DNA from: Paulinella micropora
Lineage: Eukaryota; Cercozoa; Imbricatea; Euglyphida
Direction: 5' to 3'
Assembly: GCA_009731375.1 (NCBI GenBank)
Contig: BJOX01000016.1
Coordinates: 1,265,523-1,329,522 of the forward strand
Length of the DNA stretch: 64,000 nucleotides
Shown one piece after another: positions 56,145-64,000 of the stretch (the first letter of the stretch is position 1; each line of letters starts with the position of its first letter). Below the pieces are notes generated by a model. That model was not told where the DNA came from. It made no database searches and was given only the letters and a program-made list of their open reading frames with translations. The translations under genes and the position numbers were made by a program.

Positions 56145-56183
56145 CTGTATATATGTCTATCTACCTATCTATCTATCTGTCTG

Positions 56184-56215
<32 letters not shown>

Positions 56216-56343
56216 CCTATCTACCTATCTATCTATCTATCTACCTACCTACCTATCGATCTATCCGCTACCCAGTCGCCGATTGGCGGCAGGGTGGAAT
56301 GGATGCCTATGTCTTCGGATATGCAGAGCTGATAGACCAAACA

Positions 56344-56383
<40 letters not shown>

Positions 56384-56459
56384 CGTCTGGTGGCTGGGTG
56401 GAATGGATGCCTACGTCTTCGGATATGCAGAGCTTATAGAACAAACATATCTATCTATA

Positions 56460-56508
<49 letters not shown>

Positions 56509-56572
56509 GGTGGGGTGGCTGGGTGGATTGGATGCCTATGTCTTCGGATATGCAGAGCTGATAGACCAAACA

Positions 56573-56603
<31 letters not shown>

Positions 56604-56604
56604 A

Positions 56605-56645
<41 letters not shown>

Positions 56646-56709
56646 GGTGGGGTGGCTGGGTGGAATGGATGCCTACGTCTTCCGATATGCAGAGCTGATA
56701 GATCAAATA

Positions 56710-56742
<33 letters not shown>

Positions 56743-56746
56743 CATC
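56061..56746. repeat. Higher-order array of AATGGATGCCTAYGTCTTCG cores with TATC (left part)
   Basis: TATC and AT tracts, then four cores of about 60-75 bp (near 56269, 56391, 56510 and 56645) containing AATGGATGCCTAYGTCTTCG and ATATGCAGAGCTGATAGA, each ending CAAACATATC and followed by TATC. The core can be read as DAYVFGYAELIDQTY but tract-length changes break any frame. Confidence 0.9.
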
Positions 56747-56747
56747 T

Positions 56748-57136
56748 GTGTCACTGACCTCCGCCCCGATATTGTTGTCTGGTCATTGTCTACCAAGATA
56801 TGTATACTGATCGAACTCACGTGCCCGGTCGAGGAAAACATCCTTGACGCACGAGCCTACAAGACCAGCCGATACAATGGGCTCAAATCTCAAATCGAGG
56901 ACAACGGATGGACCTGCCACCTTCGACCAATCGAATGCGGGGCTCGCGGCATGGTATGGTTCTCTGTTCATCGATGTTTCCGCGCCTTGGGTTTTTCCCA
57001 TCCCCAATCCAAATCCCTTTGCTTCAAGCTATCCTCCTGCGTAGCTCGTTGCTCTTTTGCGATTTATCGCTCCTGTGCAGTCAAAAATTGGACTAATCTT
57101 CCTCTAGTCCGTATTGGTGACTGCATTCCATCATAG
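56748..57136 (+). pseudogene. RLE endonuclease core fragment of R2-like ORF (copy A3)
   Basis: Reads TDLRPDIVVWS, ILIELTCPVEEN, AYKTSRYNG and on to RIGDCIPS with TAG at 57134. The whole PD...E...K core is present without a stop. Differences from A1/A2 include SRYNG for NRYNK and MVWFS for MVSFS. No promoter or start is visible; it is a truncated copy. Confidence 0.87.
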
Positions 57137-57453
57137 CCGTCCAGTGTTGCATAGCCCGGGCTAGGTCCCTGCGGGGGTTTAGGCCTCATACAATGTCATC
57201 ATTGTAGCTTGCGCAAGCTTACGGTGCTCAAAACACTTGGACTAACGGCTTCCTTTTCTTTCTCTTCTTCCTTATCCTCCCACTCTCCATTCCTAGATTG
57301 CCTTTTTCTTCAACGTCCTTCCTCCTCTTCTTTTTCCATAACACCGTCTACCCGTGATTCCCATCCCGGACACATGCACAGTACACAAATTACTGTTTGA
57401 TGTGAAACTGCGTTCCTTTGCAAGGACTACATTCCTTTGCGACATCTCATCTA
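57137..57453 (+). other. 3' untranslated region of RLE retrotransposon A3
   Basis: Nearly identical to 12010-12326 (copy A2), including CCCTGCGGGGG. The terminus GACATCTCATC leads into TATC. Confidence 0.75.
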
Positions 57454-57566
57454 TCTATCTATCTATCTATCTGTCTATCTACTATCTATCTATCTATCTA
57501 TCCATCTGGTGGCTGGGTGGAATGGATGCCTACGTCTTCGGATATGCAGAGCTGATAGACCAAACA

Positions 57567-57611
<45 letters not shown>

Positions 57612-57732
57612 GTCTATCTGTCTATCTACTATCTATCTATCTATCTATCTGGTGGGGTGGCTGGGTGGAATGGATGCCTACGTCTTCGGATATGCAGAGC
57701 TGATAGACCAAACATATCTATCTATCTATCTG

Positions 57733-57778
<46 letters not shown>

Positions 57779-57847
57779 GATCTGGTGGGGTGGCTGGGTG
57801 GAATGGATGCCTACGTCTTCGGATATGCAGAGCTGATAGACCAAACA

Positions 57848-57889
<42 letters not shown>

Positions 57890-57890
57890 G
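57454..57890. repeat. Higher-order array of AATGGATGCCTAYGTCTTCG cores (right part)
   Basis: Three more cores (near 57506, 57651 and 57783) with TATC tracts. CTGTCTATCTACTATC precedes the first two, which shows they are paralogous units and lets the A3 insertion point be placed within the first. Confidence 0.9.
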
Positions 57891-58271
57891 CAGAGCAAGT
57901 TGAAGCTTGTGGAGTAGTCGGCAGTCCTGTCTGGGTATCTCTCTATACAGATATATAGATATAGATATAGATATAGATATAGATATAGATATAGATATAG
58001 ATATAGGTATAGGTATAGGTATAGGTATAGATATAGATATAGGTATAGGTATAAATATAGATATAGGTATAGATATAGGTATAGGTATAGGTATAAGTAT
58101 AGGTATAGGTATAGGTATAGTAATAGGTATAGGTATAGGTATAGATATAGGTGTAGATATAGGTATAGGTATAGGTATAGGTATAGGTATAGGTATAGGT
58201 ATAGATATATAGATATATAGGTATAGGTATAGGTATAGGTATAGGTATAGCTATAGCTATAGGTATAGGTA

Positions 58272-58308
<37 letters not shown>

Positions 58309-58398
58309 GTATAGGTATAGGTATAGGCATAGGTATAGGTATAGGTATAGTATATAGATATATAGATATATCGATATATAGGTATAGGTATACGTATA

Positions 58399-58435
<37 letters not shown>

Positions 58436-58444
58436 GTATTATAT

Positions 58445-58478
<34 letters not shown>

Positions 58479-58925
58479 AGGTATGGGTATAGGTATAGGT
58501 ATAGGTATAGATATTCATATTCATATTCATATATATATATAAATATATATATATATTGTAGATATAGATATAGATATTGATATTGATATTGATAAAGATA
58601 GATATAGATATAGATATATATATAGATATATATATAGATATAGATATAGATATAGATATAGATATAGATATAGATATAAATATCTATATCTTTATCTATA
58701 TCTATATCTATATCTATATCTATATCCATTAGATATAGATATAGATATAGATATAGACATAGATATAGATATAGATATAGATATAGATATAGTTAAAGAT
58801 ATAGATATAGATATAGATGTAAATATAGATGTAGATATAGATAAATATCTTCTATATAGATATAGATATAGATATAGATATAGATATAGATATAGATATG
58901 GATATAGATATAGATCTCTCTCTCT
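57891..58925. repeat. GATATA, GGTATA and GGTATG hexanucleotide array
   Basis: Opens with GCAGAGCAAGTTGAAGCTTG, a relative of the cores at 54.5-56.0 kb, then about 970 bp of hexanucleotide passing from GATATA to GGTATA to GGTATG and back to GATATA, with a TATATC inverse patch at 58681-58730. One strand is rich in single G-pair runs but not in telomere motif. Confidence 0.92.
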
Positions 58926-59570
<645 letters not shown>

Positions 59571-61950
59571 TACATACATACATGCATACATACATACATA
59601 CATACATACATACATACAAAAATACATACAAACATTCATACCATACGTACCATACATACATACCTATATGCGTACATGCATACATACATACATACATGCA
59701 TACCATACATACCATACATACATGCGTACATACATACATACATACATACATACATACAAACATACATACAAACATACATACAAACATACATACATGCATG
59801 CATAAATGCATACCTACATACCATACATACCATACATACCATACATACCATACATACATACATACATACATACATACATACATACATGCATGCATGCATG
59901 CATACATACATACATACATACATACATACATACATACATGCATGCATACATGCATACATGCATACATACATACATACATACCATACATACTATACATACA
60001 CACAAACATACCATACATACCATACATACTATACATACACACAAACATACCATACATACCATTCATACCATACATACCATACAAACCATACAAACCATAC
60101 ATACGTACCATACACACCATACATACCATACATACCATACATACATACACATACATACATAACATACATAACATACATAACATACATACCATACATACAT
60201 ACATACATACATACATACATACATACATACATGCATACATGCATACATACATACCATACATACCATACATACCATACATACATACATACATACATACATG
60301 CATGTATGCATACATAAATACCATACATACCATACATACCATACATACATACATACATATATACATACATACATACATACATGCATACATACATACATAC
60401 ATGCATGCATACATGCATACATGCATACATACATACATACATACCATACATACTATACATACACACAAACATACCATACATACCATACATACTATACATA
60501 CACACAAACATACCATACATACCATACATACCATACATACCATACAAACCATACAAACCATACATACATACCATACACACCATACATACCATACATACCA
60601 TACATACATACACATACATACATACATACATAACATACATAACATACATACCATACATACCATACATACATACATACATACATGCATACATACATACATA
60701 CATGCCATACATACCATACATACCATACATACATACATACATACATACATACATACATACATGCATACATACATACATGTATGCATACATACATACCATA
60801 CATGCCATACATACCATACATACATACATATATACATACATACATACATACGTACATACATACATACATACACACATACATATATACTTACATACCATAC
60901 CATACATTACCATACCATACAATACCATACATACCATACCATACATACCATACATATACAAGCATACGTACATACATACGTACATACGTACATACATACA
61001 TACGTACATACATACATACATACATACATACATTCATACATTCATACATACATACATATACATACATACATACATACATACATACATACATACATTACAT
61101 ACCATACATACATACATACCATACATACATACATACATACATACATACATACATACATACATACATGCATACATGCATATGCATACATACATACATACAC
61201 ACATACATACATACATACATACATACATACATACCATACCATACATACCATACCATACATACCATACCATACATACCATACATACCATACATACCATACA
61301 TACCATACATACCATACATACATACATGCATGCATACATACATACCATATTACATACATACCATACATACCATACATACCATACATACCATACATACCAT
61401 ACATACCATACATACATAACATACATACATGCATGCATACATACATGCATGCATACATACATGCATGCATACATGCATACATACGTACATACATACCATA
61501 CATACCATACTATACATACATACTATACATACATACATACATACATGCATACATACATACATTCATAACATACATAACATAACATACCATACATAACATA
61601 CCATACATAACATACATACCATACATACATACATACATACATACATACATACATACATGATACATACATACATACATACATACATACCATACATACATAC
61701 ATACATACATACATACATACATACATACATGCATGCATACATACATATCATGCCATACTACATACATACATTCATACATACATACACACATATATACATA
61801 CACACATATATACATGCATACATGCATACATACCATACATAACATACATACATACATACATACATGCATACATACATACATACACACATGCATACATACA
61901 TACATACATACATACATACACACATACATACATACATACATACATACATA
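59571..61950. repeat. TACA/TACCATACA array
   Basis: About 2.4 kb of TACA with frequent ACCATACAT nonamer and GCATGCAT variants. Two sections with the order ACCATACATACTATACATAC and CACACAAACATACC (59981-60200 and 60440-60660) are near copies, as are 60200-60290 and 60690-60760, so the array has internal duplications of about 460-500 bp. Confidence 0.92.
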
Positions 61951-62700
61951 CGTACGTAAGTATGTATCTATGTATCTATGTATCTATGTATCCATGTAGG
62001 TATGTATCTATGTATCTATGTAGGTATGTATCTATGTATCTATGTATCTATGTAGGTATTTATCTATGTATCTATGTATCTATCTAGGTATGTATCTATG
62101 TAACTACGTATCTATGTAACTATGTAACTATGTATCTATGTATCTATGTATCTATGTATCTATGTAGGTATGTATTCATGTAACTATGTATCTATGTATC
62201 TATGTAGGTATGTATTTATGTATCTATGTATCTATGTAGGTATGTATCTATGTATTTATTACCTATGTAGGTATGTATCTATGTATCTATGTATCTATGT
62301 ATCTATGTAGGTATGTATCTATGTAACTGTGTATCTATGTATCTATGTGCCTATGTAAGTATGTATCTATGTATCTATGTACCTATGTAGGTATGTTTCT
62401 ATGTAACTATGTATCTATGTATTTATGTATTTATGTATCTATGTACCTATGTATCTATGTATTTATGTATCTATGTATCTATGTAGGTATGTATCTATGT
62501 ATCTATGTATCTATGTATCTATGTATCTATGTAGGTATGTAGGTATGTATCTATGTAGGTATGTATCTATGTATCTATGTATCTATGTAGGTATGTATTT
62601 ATGTAACTATGTACCTATGTATCTATGTAGGTATGTATCTATGTATATATGTACCTATGTAGGTATGTATTTATGTATGTATGTATCTATGTATGTATGT
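61951..62700. repeat. TATCTATG octanucleotide array with TAGGTATG variants
   Basis: About 750 bp of TATCTATG and TAGGTATG alternation with AACTATG and TTTATG variants. It is distinct from the pure tetranucleotide arrays on either side. Confidence 0.92.
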
Positions 62701-63101
62701 ATGTAATTATGTATGTATGTACGTATGTATGTATGTATGCATGTATGTATGTATGTATGTATTTGTGCATGTGTGTATGTATGTATGTATGTATGTATGT
62801 ACGCATGTATGTAATATGTGGAATTCAGGTCATTTATGTATGTATGTATGTATGTATGTATGTATGTATGTATATGCGTAACCTTTTCAGGTGGTGTATG
62901 TATGTATGTATGTATGTATGTATGTATGTAGGTACGCGTAACTTTTCCAGGAGGTGGACAACACTGGTATATATATATAATATATAGTATATATATTGAT
63001 ATACATTTTTATGGTTTCATTGTTGTTGTTGTTGTTGTTGTTTGTTGTTTGTTGTTTGTTGTTGTTTGTTGTTGTCGTTGTCCTTTTATTTGTTGTTGTT
63101 G

Positions 63102-63150
<49 letters not shown>

Positions 63151-63200
63151 CCCTGAAAAGTGTTCGGTGTAGGGGTTGGGGGGGGGGGGGGGGGGGAAAA
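62701..63200. repeat. TATG, TA, GTT and ATT tracts ending in a G run
   Basis: TATG with two related joints (ATATGTGGAATTCAGGTCAT near 62815 and GTAACYTTTTCCAGG-like strings near 62878 and 62938), about 60 bp of unassigned sequence, GTT (63022-63100), ATT (63106-63151), a short link and a G run of 18-19 at 63178-63196. Confidence 0.88.
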
Positions 63201-63210
63201 NNNNNNNNNN
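63201..63210. other. Assembly gap (10 N) beside a G run
   Basis: Follows G-run then AAAA; the true size is unknown. Confidence 1.

Positions 63211-64000
<790 letters not shown>

Larger units (their letters stand above)
56747..57453 (+). mobile_element. RLE non-LTR retrotransposon copy A3 (5'-truncated)
   Basis: About 707 bp aligned to 29230-29936 of A1. It begins TGTGTCACTGACC directly after TATCTCATC and ends GACATCTCATC followed by TATC. It splits the TATC tract of one unit in a core-plus-TATC array; the neighbouring unit (57570-57650) has the tract uninterrupted. The 3' part resembles A2 more than A1; the first 150 bp carry several extra substitutions. Confidence 0.9.

Noticed and set aside
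57960-58920. Telomere-like array
   Set aside because: The units are GATATA, GGTATA and GGTATG, not TTAGGG or known variants, and they vary continuously.

Overview
The window looks like a gene-poor, repeat-saturated stretch of a eukaryotic, probably animal, chromosome. My unaided estimate is that well over 80% of the called bases are microsatellite: TATC/GATA, TACA/TATG, CTTA, CCTA, GAA, CAA, TTATG and hexanucleotides such as ACATAT and GGTATA. I see no credible host protein-coding gene, tRNA or intact rRNA gene. Long open frames spelling YLSI, MYVC or THIHTYI are translated microsatellite. The only recognisable protein-coding material is a non-LTR retrotransposon of the R2-like class, with a restriction-like endonuclease (RLE). 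That, plus several MITE-like inverted-repeat elements, points to an invertebrate animal; I cannot name the species. Thirteen N gaps sit in or beside repeats, so array lengths should be treated as assembly-dependent.

Layout. 0-7.5 kb: GATA/TATC blocks, a 450-bp unplaced segment, one copy of repeat family C, then a 5-kb TACA array carrying about 30 short cores of three kinds. 7.5-17.1 kb: TATC arrays in two large related blocks (8177-12662 and 12663 to about 16970), each headed by a family C copy; the first also carries a 5'-truncated RLE retrotransposon (A2) that the second lacks. 17.1-22 kb: polypyrimidine/polypurine and trinucleotide tracts, family C copy 5, and a CTTA array. 22-26.2 kb: core-plus-GATA arrays, one split by a reversed family C copy, and a small inverted-repeat element. 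26.25-29.94 kb: the longest RLE retrotransposon copy (A1), with reverse transcriptase, CCHC finger and endonuclease, broken by one stop and three frameshifts. 29.9-39.6 kb: a TATG array passing into a long higher-order array, interrupted by a 1.77-kb terminal-inverted-repeat element. 39.6-49.2 kb: mixed arrays with large gaps and family C copy 7. 49.3-52.1 kb: a 2.8-kb near-polypurine minisatellite. 53-55 kb: a 375-bp inverted-repeat element, a partial copy of it, and ACATAT arrays. 56-57.9 kb: a core-plus-TATC array split by RLE copy A3. 57.9-64 kb: hexanucleotide, TACA, TATC/TATG and GATA arrays.

The most interesting signal is the relation between mobile elements and microsatellites. All three RLE copies, and the family C copies whose ends are visible, lie in TATC tracts (GATA on the other strand) with the 3' terminus GAYATCTCATC pointing into TATC. 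The two neighbouring blocks give filled/empty-site pairs. This suggests, as inference, a retrotransposon lineage and a possible non-autonomous partner that insert specifically into a tetranucleotide microsatellite. A second theme is that most arrays are made of 20-65 bp unique cores separated by variable tetranucleotide tracts.
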